Shown in pieces: positions 1-7,238 of a stretch of 64,000 bases of DNA. The translations under genes and the position numbers were made by a program. Source of the stretch: JANRLL01 sp033762715 (GTDB lineage Bacteria > Pseudomonadota > Alphaproteobacteria > Rickettsiales > SXRF01). Where the stretch lies: positions 1 to 64,000 of the forward strand of contig JANRLL010000012.1 in NCBI GenBank assembly GCA_033762715.1, in the 5' to 3' direction. How positions within the stretch are numbered: the first letter of the stretch is position 1; every line of letters begins with the position of its first letter. Under the pieces are notes generated by a model. It saw nothing but the letters and a program-made list of their open reading frames with translations, was not told the DNA's origin and ran no database searches.

Positions 1-463
1 TCCTCCGCCAGACCTTTACAGGTGGTATTTCTCAATCGATTATAGGTGGTTGTGAAGTGTCCAGCCTGTGTAGAGGTTTGGGGTATTTTCCGTGTACTTT
101 ACTGCGGCTGGTGGTTTGCTCACGGTTGCGAAACGCTGCGATGAGAGAGCGATTATTCTCTGTTTTGTGTGTACTTGCGGTAGGCGATACACGCTGTGAG
201 GCTGGCAATTTTCCTGCGCGGATGGGCGCGTACTTTTCAGCAATGTGGATGCGGTGGCAATAATACGCGCCTGTTGCGGAGAAGAACGAAGCTCCGCGCA
301 ATCATGGCAGATTGTGACAGCGAGCGCCTTTGCGTAGGCTTGCCCCATGCATCGATTTTCTCACTTAGCAACTGATTATTCTGCGCATTCGCTCAGTAAA
401 AGAGTGGATTCAAGCGGCTACCCACGCATTCATGATGAAACTTCTCAACCGAGGAAAACCGTC
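1..463. other. Intergenic stretch at the left edge, no gene recognised
   Basis: Open frames exist on both strands but none has a recognisable domain, a good ribosome binding site or codon use like the genes to the right, and they overlap each other. An upstream in-frame ATG of the DUF2924 gene lies at 347, but the ribosome binding site points to the start at 464. The stretch may carry the promoter of the recombinase operon or an end of the mobile island; no repeat pair marking an attachment site could be matched within the window. Confidence 0.5.
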
Positions 464-898
464 ATGGATACGAGCCTTTTAGCACAGCTTGCAGCACTGC
501 CGGAGATGGAGGCGACAGAAATGAAAGCCCTCTGGAAACGCCTCTACCAAAAACCACCACCGCCATTCAATCGCAGCAATTACATCAAGCGGCTGGCGTA
601 CCGTATTCAGGAACTGGCGTATGGGGTGGATTCGCGGAAGCTGGAAAAGCGGCTGGAGCTCTATGCCCGCCAGCGAATGGATCAACGCTGCAACGCAAAA
701 CCCAAGCGCATCATGGATCGCCCTATCACTGGTACGCGTCTCATGCGCGAATATTGCGGCGAGGAACATCACGTCATGGTGCTGGCGCACGGGTTTGAAT
801 ATCGCGGCAAGCGTTACAAAAGTCTCTCCGCTATTGCGCGCGGCATCACGGGTACGCAGTGGTCGGGGCCGCTGTTTTTTGGGCTTAAACGTTCATGA
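464..898 (+). CDS. DUF2924 family protein
   Basis: A 144-residue protein that resembles DUF2924, a family found almost always directly upstream of large serine recombinases in phage-like and integrative elements of alphaproteobacteria. The start at 464 is chosen because a purine-rich ribosome binding site (gaggaaaa) lies just before it; a longer reading from 347 has no such site. The sequence begins with a short helical segment (LLAQLAALPEM), then a conserved LWKRLY-like stretch and a NRSNYIKRLAYRIQELAYG segment, and ends in a small beta-rich part around YRGKRYKSLSAIARGITG. That C-terminal part resembles a small module seen in many such proteins. The recombinase starts ten bases downstream. 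The molecular role is not known; association with recombination or with element DNA is inferred from context only. Confidence 0.8.
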   Translation: MDTSLLAQLAALPEMEATEMKALWKRLYQKPPPPFNRSNYIKRLAYRIQELAYGVDSRKLEKRLELYARQRMDQRCNAKPKRIMDRPITGTRLMREYCGEEHHVMVLAHGFEYRGKRYKSLSAIARGITGTQWSGPLFFGLKRS

Positions 899-908
899 GG
901 AGAATCAT

Positions 909-2246
909 ATGACAACCATCAAACGCAAAATACGCTGCGCGATTTACACGCGCAAATCGCACGAGGATGGGTTGGAGCAGGAGTTCAACAGCTTGGACGC
1001 GCAATATGAGGCGTGCACTGCCTATATCCAAAGCCAGAGGTCGGAGGGGTGGATGGCGCTGCCAGACCGCTATGATGATGGCGGGTTCAGCGGCGGCAAC
1101 ATCGAACGCCCGGCACTCAAGCGATTGCTCAAGGATATTGATAACGGATTGGTGGATGTGATCATCGTCTATAAAATCGACCGCATGTCCCGCTCACTGT
1201 ATGATTTTGTGAAGCTGATGGATGCGTTCGAAAAGCGTGGCGTGACGTTCGTGTCGGTGACGCAGCATTTTAACACCACGACGCCGATGGGCAAGCTGAC
1301 GCTCAACATTTTACTCTCCTTCGCGCAGTTTGAGCGTGAGATTACGGGTGAGCGCATCCGCGATAAGCTCGCCGCATCGAAAAAGAAAGGCATGTGGATG
1401 GGCGGCACGCCGCCGCTGGGCTATGACGTCAAAGACCGCAAGCTGGTGGTTAATGAGCAGGAAGCCGAGATAATCCGCCACATCTTCCAGCGTTTTGCGG
1501 TATTGCAATCCATCACCACGCTGGTGGCAGAAATACGCGAGCGCGGCTTTCGCACCAAGACCTACACCAGCAAAACGGAGCGCGTGCGCGAGGGTCGGTT
1601 AATAGATAAGGGCTTCGTCTATCGGTTGCTGAACAACCGACTTTATCTCGGTGAAATCACCCATCATGACCAATGCTACCCTGGTCTGCATGCGGCGATT
1701 ATTGACCAGACTTTGTGGGACAAAGTACATGCGGTGATGAAGGAAAGTCCGCGCACCCGCGCCAATATGACCCGCCGCGAGATTGGCGCGCCGCTGCGTG
1801 GGGTGATGCGCTGCGCTGGCTGTGACTCCGGCATGACGCCCAGCAGCACAAGGCGGCGCGGCAAACTGTATCGCTATTATGTCCCGAATAATCATCTGAA
1901 AAAATCCTGCCTGACATGCCCTGTTGGTAGCATCAGTGCCGGTGAGATTGAGGAGATTGTGCTGCAGCAATTGCAGGGCGCATTGCAATCGCCTGAAGCG
2001 ATAGTGCAGACATGGGAGGCAGCGGTGGCGCATGACCCACGCATTACAGAACATGAGATACGCGCCGCACTGGGCAATATCCGCACATTGTGGGATGATT
2101 TGTTCCCCGCCGAGCAAGAGCGGTTGATCAAAAGCCTCACGCAAAGCGTCACCATCCATCCTGACAAGGTGGATATTATGCTCAACATGCAGGGCATGGA
2201 TGAGTTGGCGCGCAGCATCTGCAAACGGCGCGAGGTGGCAGCATGA
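909..2246 (+). CDS. Large serine recombinase (resolvase/integrase family)
   Basis: A 445-residue site-specific recombinase that would catalyse integration or excision of the surrounding element by a covalent phosphoserine intermediate. The N-terminal resolvase domain covers about residues 8-155, with the catalytic serine at residue 17 in YTRKS and the conserved DRMSRS arginine segment near residue 98. A recombinase domain follows (about 165-275), then a zinc ribbon with CxxC at 302/305 and a second CxxC at 334/337, then a helical C-terminus. The start at 909 has a strong aggag ribosome binding site. The stop overlaps the next start by four bases, so the downstream gene is probably translationally coupled. 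The length is typical of phage-type integrases. The attachment sites could not be located. Confidence 0.93.
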   Translation: MTTIKRKIRCAIYTRKSHEDGLEQEFNSLDAQYEACTAYIQSQRSEGWMALPDRYDDGGFSGGNIERPALKRLLKDIDNGLVDVIIVYKIDRMSRSLYDFVKLMDAFEKRGVTFVSVTQHFNTTTPMGKLTLNILLSFAQFEREITGERIRDKLAASKKKGMWMGGTPPLGYDVKDRKLVVNEQEAEIIRHIFQRFAVLQSITTLVAEIRERGFRTKTYTSKTERVREGRLIDKGFVYRLLNNRLYLGEITHHDQCYPGLHAAIIDQTLWDKVHAVMKESPRTRANMTRREIGAPLRGVMRCAGCDSGMTPSSTRRRGKLYRYYVPNNHLKKSCLTCPVGSISAGEIEEIVLQQLQGALQSPEAIVQTWEAAVAHDPRITEHEIRAALGNIRTLWDDLFPAEQERLIKSLTQSVTIHPDKVDIMLNMQGMDELARSICKRREVAA

Positions 2247-2647
2247 AAAAGCAGCCATCCGTTGATTTATGCATCAGCGTGCCGGTGCGGTTTAGGCGGC
2301 GCGGTGGCAGAAAACTGATTCTATCCCCCGAAGGCATGCCACAAAATATTGCGGATACGGCAAAACCTGACGATGTGATGAACCATGCGTTGGCACGGGC
2401 GTGGAAGTGGCAGAATATGTATGAAAACGGCGACTATGGCTCACTCGAAGCATTCGCCGAGCGGCATCGCCTCAATAAGTCCTACACCGCCCGTGTAATG
2501 CGGCTCAATTTTCTGGCACCGGATATTCGGGAAGCCATTATGAACGGCACGCATCCCAAGGGTCTCAAGCTCGCCGATCTGATGCATCCATTCCCCTCCG
2601 AATGGGATTTGCAGCGTCAGAAACTTGGATTTCACCCCGCACAATAA
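2243..2647 (+). CDS. Small HTH-like protein coupled to the recombinase
   Basis: A 134-residue basic protein whose ATG overlaps the recombinase stop by four bases. The central part (about residues 45-100) contains AFAERHRLNKSYTARVMRLN, which reads like a helix-turn-helix of the KorB/ParB type, followed by a segment rich in LAPDIREAI and GLKLADLM that fits a second helical DNA-contact region. The N-terminus has a run of arginines and glycines. Short proteins like this are common directly after serine recombinases in alphaproteobacterial islands, where they may act as recombination directionality or copy-control factors; that role is inferred. No catalytic motif is visible. Confidence 0.75.
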   Translation: MKKQPSVDLCISVPVRFRRRGGRKLILSPEGMPQNIADTAKPDDVMNHALARAWKWQNMYENGDYGSLEAFAERHRLNKSYTARVMRLNFLAPDIREAIMNGTHPKGLKLADLMHPFPSEWDLQRQKLGFHPAQ

Positions 2648-2690
2648 TTTTATCCTCTGCGGCAAAATGCTGTAATATAACGATTATATA

Positions 2691-2719
2691 TTGTCGATAC
2701 TACGCGCTGTTGCTATGAT
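2691..2719 (+). promoter_or_regulatory. Probable sigma-70 promoter before the 2752 gene
   Basis: A TTGTCG -35 element at 2691-2696 and a TATGAT -10 element at 2714-2719 are separated by 17 bases, the preferred spacing. The transcript would start near 2726 and lead into the ATG at 2752. Short GCGC-rich inverted segments flank the -10 region and could be an operator. Confidence 0.5.
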
Positions 2720-2751
2720 GTACGCATCACCACCACACCAGCGCGCGTATT

Positions 2752-3384
2752 ATGCCATTACCAGAAAAACTGTTTTTTGAGTTGGGTGAATGTGCCGATC
2801 GTTGGCATGTAACGATGGGTGATATGCAGTATTATATCACGCATGGGCAATTGGAAGCGCAGGCATGGGTGCCATTTACAGACGTTGAGTTTTGTCGCGT
2901 GGATGGAGAGACGGGTCAGGTGCGTTCGTGGTTCATGGAGCACCAGGGCTATGCGGCACTCTTCGCTGAAACCTGCCGCCGCATATTCAGCCAGCTTGGA
3001 TGCATGGTATTTGGTTTTCGCATAGCGGGAAGCGACGATTTTTTCAAATTGTCGCAAGCTGGGTTGATGGTACGACCCGCCGATCTTTTTATCAGCCGCG
3101 AGGAATTACAGCGGTTTGAGCAAACCTATGATCTCGCATCCCCTGTTGCATCGCCCGGTCGCGCTGGCCGCCCCAGTGTGATGGATAAAATTATGGCGGA
3201 ACTGCAACGGCGGATTGAGACCGCCAAGGATATGAAATCCAATAATGCTGAGGCGGAACATCTCTACCGCTGGGCGGAAGCGACGATCAGGGATCGCAGC
3301 ATTCCAAGCGTTGCCACCATCGCCAATAATGTCGGGGTGTTTCGCAAGAAACTACGCCGGAACGCGCACGCCATCGCTTCATGA
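2752..3384 (+). CDS. Hypothetical protein of the island
   Basis: A 210-residue protein without a family I can name. The first 130 residues are a mixed alpha/beta domain that opens with LFFELGECADRWHVTMGDMQ, which reads like a DNA-binding or start-of-repressor helix pair and is sometimes seen in element-encoded regulators. A proline/glycine linker (about 135-145) leads to a helical C-terminal part with many charged residues and a final segment (SVATIANNVGVFRKKLRRN) that resembles a small helix-turn-helix. There is no clear ribosome binding site, but a good promoter lies 30-60 bases upstream. A role in regulating the island is possible but unproven. The next gene lies about 100 bases downstream behind a perfect palindrome. 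Confidence 0.7.
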   Translation: MPLPEKLFFELGECADRWHVTMGDMQYYITHGQLEAQAWVPFTDVEFCRVDGETGQVRSWFMEHQGYAALFAETCRRIFSQLGCMVFGFRIAGSDDFFKLSQAGLMVRPADLFISREELQRFEQTYDLASPVASPGRAGRPSVMDKIMAELQRRIETAKDMKSNNAEAEHLYRWAEATIRDRSIPSVATIANNVGVFRKKLRRNAHAIAS

Positions 3385-3392
3385 AATGTCCT

Positions 3393-3408
3393 GATATCGT
3401 GCGATATC
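3393..3408. promoter_or_regulatory. Palindromic operator candidate upstream of the AlpA-like gene
   Basis: A perfect inverted repeat with seven-base arms (gatatcg and cgatatc) separated by TG. It sits just after the stop of the 2752 gene and about 75 bases before the AlpA-like start. The symmetry suits a dimeric regulator, perhaps one encoded in this island. Confidence 0.4.
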
Positions 3409-3481
3409 GTGGCAGTTTTTTGTGATCATCATCGCAGTCAGGATGTCCTCCATCGCAACCCAGTGACGGAGGAACATAGTC

Positions 3482-3709
3482 ATGACGGACACAAGGCATC
3501 TCAATCAAATCGATCTCTCACGCAGGCTGGGCGTATCCCATCGCACGTTGGAACGCTGGCGCTGGCAGGGTGTTGGTCCGGCATTCCTTAAAATCGGTGG
3601 GCGCGTAAAATACCGTCTGCAGGATGTGGAGTCATTTGAGCGCAGCCGCATCTGCCGCAGCACGGCGGATGAATATCGCTTCAGCGACCAGCCAGAAATC
3701 TCCGCATGA
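3482..3709 (+). CDS. AlpA/excisionase-like helix-turn-helix protein
   Basis: A 75-residue protein of the MerR/AlpA-like winged-helix class used as excisionases or activators by mobile elements. The segment LSRRLGVSHRTLERWRWQGVGPAFLKIGGRVKYR contains the typical helix-turn-helix, the RW.. recognition helix and the beta-wing with IGGRVKYR, followed by the usual DVESF. The start at 3482 has a strong ggagg ribosome binding site. The protein is followed after only 12 bases by the large primase/helicase gene, so the two are probably co-transcribed. It likely binds DNA in the element, either to control excision or to switch on the replication genes; which of these cannot be told from the sequence. 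Confidence 0.85.
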   Translation: MTDTRHLNQIDLSRRLGVSHRTLERWRWQGVGPAFLKIGGRVKYRLQDVESFERSRICRSTADEYRFSDQPEISA

Positions 3710-3721
3710 TGCGGGGGTGCC

Positions 3722-5914
3722 ATGCTCATGTACCTCCCTCCGCCCATTGACAGCGAAATAGCAAGCATCAACGCGCAACAACTCGCAGCGCATCTTGATT
3801 TGCTGTTCGGTGGCTGCAGCGGATTCGTGGCACTCAGGGCATTTTCAGAAAAGGGCAATGACACTGCAAAACCCTATCTACGCTGGTTCGCGTGTGGTGA
3901 TGATTTGTCCCTATCAGTATTGCGCTTCTGTGAACATGCCTCCGCAAAGGGACTCGCCTGTTATGTGATCCCCGGCACGGTGGCAGAACGTGGCAAGGCG
4001 GGTACAACCGATATTCAGCAGATGCAATGCGTGTTGGTGGATATTGATGATGGGGATGTGGAGGCAAAACGAATTTTTCTGTGCGAACATATCGGCACGC
4101 CCTCGCTCGTGGTGGAATCAGGTGGCATTACCGAGCAAGGGCAAAAGAAACTCCATCTCTATTGGAAACTCAAAGAACCTGCGGCAGCGGATCATTTGCG
4201 TCTGTTGCTCTCGCTTCGGCTTATGCTCGCAGAAAAAGCGGGAGGTGATCGGCATTTTGCTTCCGCGCACCAGCCCATTCGTCTCGCAGGGTCTATTTAC
4301 CGCAAACATGGTACTGCCAAAATCGTGCATATCAGGGAGCAATCTGCTTGCGTGTATGAGTTGGCGGATTTGATGTCTCGTGCGCTGGCCATGCCGTGGC
4401 GGGATCATCCACCAACTGCCGTGACCCTTACAAAACCGACCATCAACAACGTGCTAACGCACCGTGTGCGTGAACATGGGGTGGATAATTGGACACGATT
4501 TGAAGGCATCAGCCGTGTCATCGGTCATTGGCTGAGACGCTGGCATGAAGGGCAGATTACACAGGCGCAGGCCGAAGAAGAAATACACGCCTATAACGCC
4601 GCCTGCCTGTCGCCGCCATGGCCAGAAGCGCGTGTGCAGGCTGAGATCGAGCGCTTGTGGCAGAAACACTGCGCTGAACATGGCGCACCCAAGCAGCCTA
4701 CGCACCATCATGTGGAGTGCTTTTCGGCGCGGCATTCGCTGCAACAGCCTACGCAACTGCCAGAAGACATCATCAGCCCGCGTATACTGACACCGGGCGG
4801 ATTATGGCTGATCGCCGGCCCGCCCAAGGTGGGAAAGAGCGATTTTTTACTATCATTATTCAGCCATGCGGCGGCGGGGCTCAATTTCCTGTGTTTTGGT
4901 GTGAGCCGACCGTTACGCATATTTTACGCGCAGGCCGAGCTGGAACAGCCCTATCTGCAGGAGCGTTATCGGCATATCACCGCACCACAGGCGATGGCGT
5001 TCACGCCGGGGCTGGATAATCTGGTGATGACGTCGCGCTTTCATTTCCAGCTCGATGAAGCTGGCGTGGAGGCGATTGCCAGAGCCGTAAATGAGCATTG
5101 TGGCAATGCGGTGGACATCATCGCGCTTGATCCTTTTCGCAATATCTATCAGGCGGGGCTGGCCGCTGGTGATGTGAATGCCGAGCTGGTGGCGTTCTTT
5201 CGTCTGCGGCTGGAAAAACTGCTGGCACTCACCAATCCGCAAGCAGGGCTGGTGCTGGTGCATCACACCAATAAAATTACCGAGAAAACCCTCACCGAAG
5301 ACCCGATGGCGGCGATTTCGGGTGGTGGCGCTATGTTGTCGTACCCTTCGGCACTCACAGTCATGGGCAAGGCAAAACATGACGACCATCACGGCATCAC
5401 CTGCTGGTTTGATCTGCGTTACGGTGCACCGATGCCCACCAGCAGCTTTATCAAAAAAGACGGCGTGTGGCAGCAGTTTGACCAACATGACATCCGCCTG
5501 ATCCGCCAGCAATGGGGGCAGCGTAACGATGAAGAACAATCGCGCCGCCGCTACAATATTCTCACCTTCCTCTACGAAGAAGCCCTATGTGGCAGACTGT
5601 ATAATGCTGAGTCGCTGAGTGACACGCTGGCGGGGCGCATGGGGTTGGGCGCAGGTAAAACCATCCGCGCACTCATCCGCCAATATGAAACGCAGGGCTA
5701 CATTCGCCTGATCAGCAACGAGCATGCGGCAACATATGATCTGCCAAAGACGCGCTCCAAATACGGCTATCTCTGCGTTGAGGGCATGCATCATGAGAGC
5801 GGCGATGTTCACTACCTGCCGACACATTACCGCTGCGCGCGCAGTGGTCAGGTCTTTGCGCTCGGCGATGATGAGGTACATCGCTGGCAGTATGATGCAG
5901 GAGGTGCGGTATGA
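3722..5914 (+). CDS. Primase/RepA-like AAA helicase, replication protein of the element
   Basis: A 730-residue protein that combines an N-terminal primase-like domain with a RepA/RecA-fold hexameric helicase. Residues about 20-230 resemble the RepB/archaeo-eukaryotic primase-like domains of plasmids and phages, with CVLVDIDDGD as the acidic metal-binding motif, a conserved HLYWKL segment and a PIRLAGSIYRKHG motif. After a helical linker, residues about 350-560 form the ATPase: Walker A GPPKVGKS near 366, a Walker B-like segment IIALDPF near 467, and a sensor motif LVLVHHTNK near 513. The C-terminal 150 residues look like a winged helix. An alternative start six bases downstream is possible. 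Such proteins unwind and prime DNA at the origin of small replicons, so this island probably was, or is, able to replicate. Confidence 0.85.
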   Translation: MLMYLPPPIDSEIASINAQQLAAHLDLLFGGCSGFVALRAFSEKGNDTAKPYLRWFACGDDLSLSVLRFCEHASAKGLACYVIPGTVAERGKAGTTDIQQMQCVLVDIDDGDVEAKRIFLCEHIGTPSLVVESGGITEQGQKKLHLYWKLKEPAAADHLRLLLSLRLMLAEKAGGDRHFASAHQPIRLAGSIYRKHGTAKIVHIREQSACVYELADLMSRALAMPWRDHPPTAVTLTKPTINNVLTHRVREHGVDNWTRFEGISRVIGHWLRRWHEGQITQAQAEEEIHAYNAACLSPPWPEARVQAEIERLWQKHCAEHGAPKQPTHHHVECFSARHSLQQPTQLPEDIISPRILTPGGLWLIAGPPKVGKSDFLLSLFSHAAAGLNFLCFGVSRPLRIFYAQAELEQPYLQERYRHITAPQAMAFTPGLDNLVMTSRFHFQLDEAGVEAIARAVNEHCGNAVDIIALDPFRNIYQAGLAAGDVNAELVAFFRLRLEKLLALTNPQAGLVLVHHTNKITEKTLTEDPMAAISGGGAMLSYPSALTVMGKAKHDDHHGITCWFDLRYGAPMPTSSFIKKDGVWQQFDQHDIRLIRQQWGQRNDEEQSRRRYNILTFLYEEALCGRLYNAESLSDTLAGRMGLGAGKTIRALIRQYETQGYIRLISNEHAATYDLPKTRSKYGYLCVEGMHHESGDVHYLPTHYRCARSGQVFALGDDEVHRWQYDAGGAV

Positions 5915-5984
5915 TTATCCTGCGAAGCCATGACGGTAAAACATACAACATAGTTGGAAGTTTGCCCTCGCTAACCTGCTGTAA

Positions 5985-6157
5985 TGTTAAGCAAACAAGT
6001 TTACCCATGGGCGAACTTATTTTGGGATGTGGGCAAACATGCTACAAATCCGCCGGTGGCTTGGATTATGGCAGGGTAAACATACCCCAAATAAGTTTGT
6101 CCACTCAGCTCCTATATTACATATATGCCAGCCAGCACATACTGGCAGGCATATATG
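5985..6157. repeat. Cluster of short inverted and direct repeats (origin or operator candidate)
   Basis: The region after the primase/helicase gene is dense in small repeats. An imperfect inverted repeat pairs 6014-6030 (aacttattttgggatgt) with 6083-6098. A shorter pair is gtttaccc at 5999-6006 and gggtaaac at 6074-6081. The heptamer gcaaaca occurs at 5991 and 6033 in direct orientation. A strong hairpin follows at 6120-6157: sixteen-base arms (catatatgccagccag) with one mismatch and a six-base loop. Such repeats directly after a RepA/primase gene fit a plasmid-like origin, or an operator region for the next gene at 6230. Confidence 0.5.
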
Positions 6158-6229
6158 AATCTTCTGCGCGTGCGCCGCCTCATGAAAACATCACGCATAT
6201 TTTTACCAACATTTTCTCATGAGGCATTT

Positions 6230-6958
6230 ATGACCATCGATTACACCAAACCCGCACTACCCGATTATCTTACCACCGCCATGAAACACGCTGGCGATAT
6301 GATGGATGAAAGCCGTCGCATCGATTACGCCATCAGCAGCGTTGAAGAAAGGCTCTCCGCCATCACTCAGGAAATCCCTCAGTTGGAAGATGCGCTGGGT
6401 GATATGGAGGCGGATGCACTGCTCAAACGCAAACCAGACGGCAGCAAACTATCCAAAACGCAGGAGCAGCTGCAAGCACTGCACGCAGAGCAACGCAAGC
6501 TGCAATCGGCAGCAAAATCCCTCTGCCAGAAGAAGCTTGGTCAGGAGGATGCTATTGTGGATGCACACGCGCAACTGATCACCGCCTGTCGTGAGTTCGC
6601 GCTGCACGCCATGGATACGCTGGATGCAGAGCTCAAGCATCTTTGCGCTCCGCTGCAGGATGTGTTGCAGGTGGCGCGAACCTTCCACACTATCTGGGAT
6701 CACACGCCGCTGCGAACCCGTTACGCGGATGCGAACCTCACCAGCTACAAAAACAACCTGCCTTTGCTCGGTGAAGCCTCCCATCCTAACCCCAGCGAGG
6801 TGGCACTGGCGTGGCAGGACGCATTGGCACCCACCCGCGCACTGATGGATCGAATCAGGCCGATGGCACACAGCATTGAAGACCGCCAGCGGCAAGAGCG
6901 CTACCACGAGCAAGAACAGCGTGAGCGGGAAGAACGGTTAAAACCCATAGTCATCTGA
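6230..6958 (+). CDS. Coiled-coil hypothetical protein
   Basis: A 242-residue, highly charged protein with no recognised family. The start at 6230 is preferred because the upstream in-frame stretch runs through the strong hairpin at 6120-6157. Residues about 25-125 are predicted by eye to form a long coiled coil with heptad-like spacing and many Gln, Glu, Lys and Leu residues (for example QEQLQALHAEQRKLQ). The middle part includes YADANLTSYKNNLPLL, and the C-terminus ends with an RQERYHEQEQREREER stretch. It has no signal peptide or membrane segment, so it should be cytoplasmic. Its place after the replication protein suggests a role in partition, replication control or structure of the element, but this is only inferred from position. 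Confidence 0.7.
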   Translation: MTIDYTKPALPDYLTTAMKHAGDMMDESRRIDYAISSVEERLSAITQEIPQLEDALGDMEADALLKRKPDGSKLSKTQEQLQALHAEQRKLQSAAKSLCQKKLGQEDAIVDAHAQLITACREFALHAMDTLDAELKHLCAPLQDVLQVARTFHTIWDHTPLRTRYADANLTSYKNNLPLLGEASHPNPSEVALAWQDALAPTRALMDRIRPMAHSIEDRQRQERYHEQEQREREERLKPIVI

Positions 6959-7238
6959 CGATGCACGACATGCCTGCGCTGCGGGTGGTCGGCGTAGGTT
7001 GGCGGTGGTGACTCCTTTCCTCCGCCGGAGGCCGCCGCGTGGGTAAGTGTGGCGGCCTCACCATCATCCCAAAAGTGGCACGGGTCCTACTCCGCCATAA
7101 TGCGTATGCGGGGGGCAAAGCCGCGCCATTTACCTACCGATAGCCCGAAAATCCGGGTTCGCAGTTCGCACCTTCGGTTCGCACTCGCTACTGCACAAAA
7201 TCATGGCGTATCACTTGCTCTTGCGATAATTTACGCAC
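6959..7238. other. Intergenic region with a GC-rich hairpin and short tandem repeats
   Basis: No gene was recognised. A perfect nine-base stem (gaggccgcc with ggcggcctc) spans 7028-7059 and can extend by several wobble pairs; it has no T-run after it. The heptamer gttcgca is repeated at 7157-7163, 7164-7170 and 7177-7183. These sit upstream of the PIF1-like helicase and could be a regulatory or replication site. Confidence 0.45.

Noticed and set aside
32..348. Open frames on both strands at the left edge
   Set aside because: They overlap each other, lack ribosome binding sites and show no family motif.
5911..6222. A 103-codon open frame starting with an ATGA overlap after the primase/helicase gene
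   Set aside because: It runs straight through the repeat cluster and the strong hairpin, has no recognisable domain, and its codon use and composition look like non-coding sequence. A short coupled peptide cannot be fully excluded.
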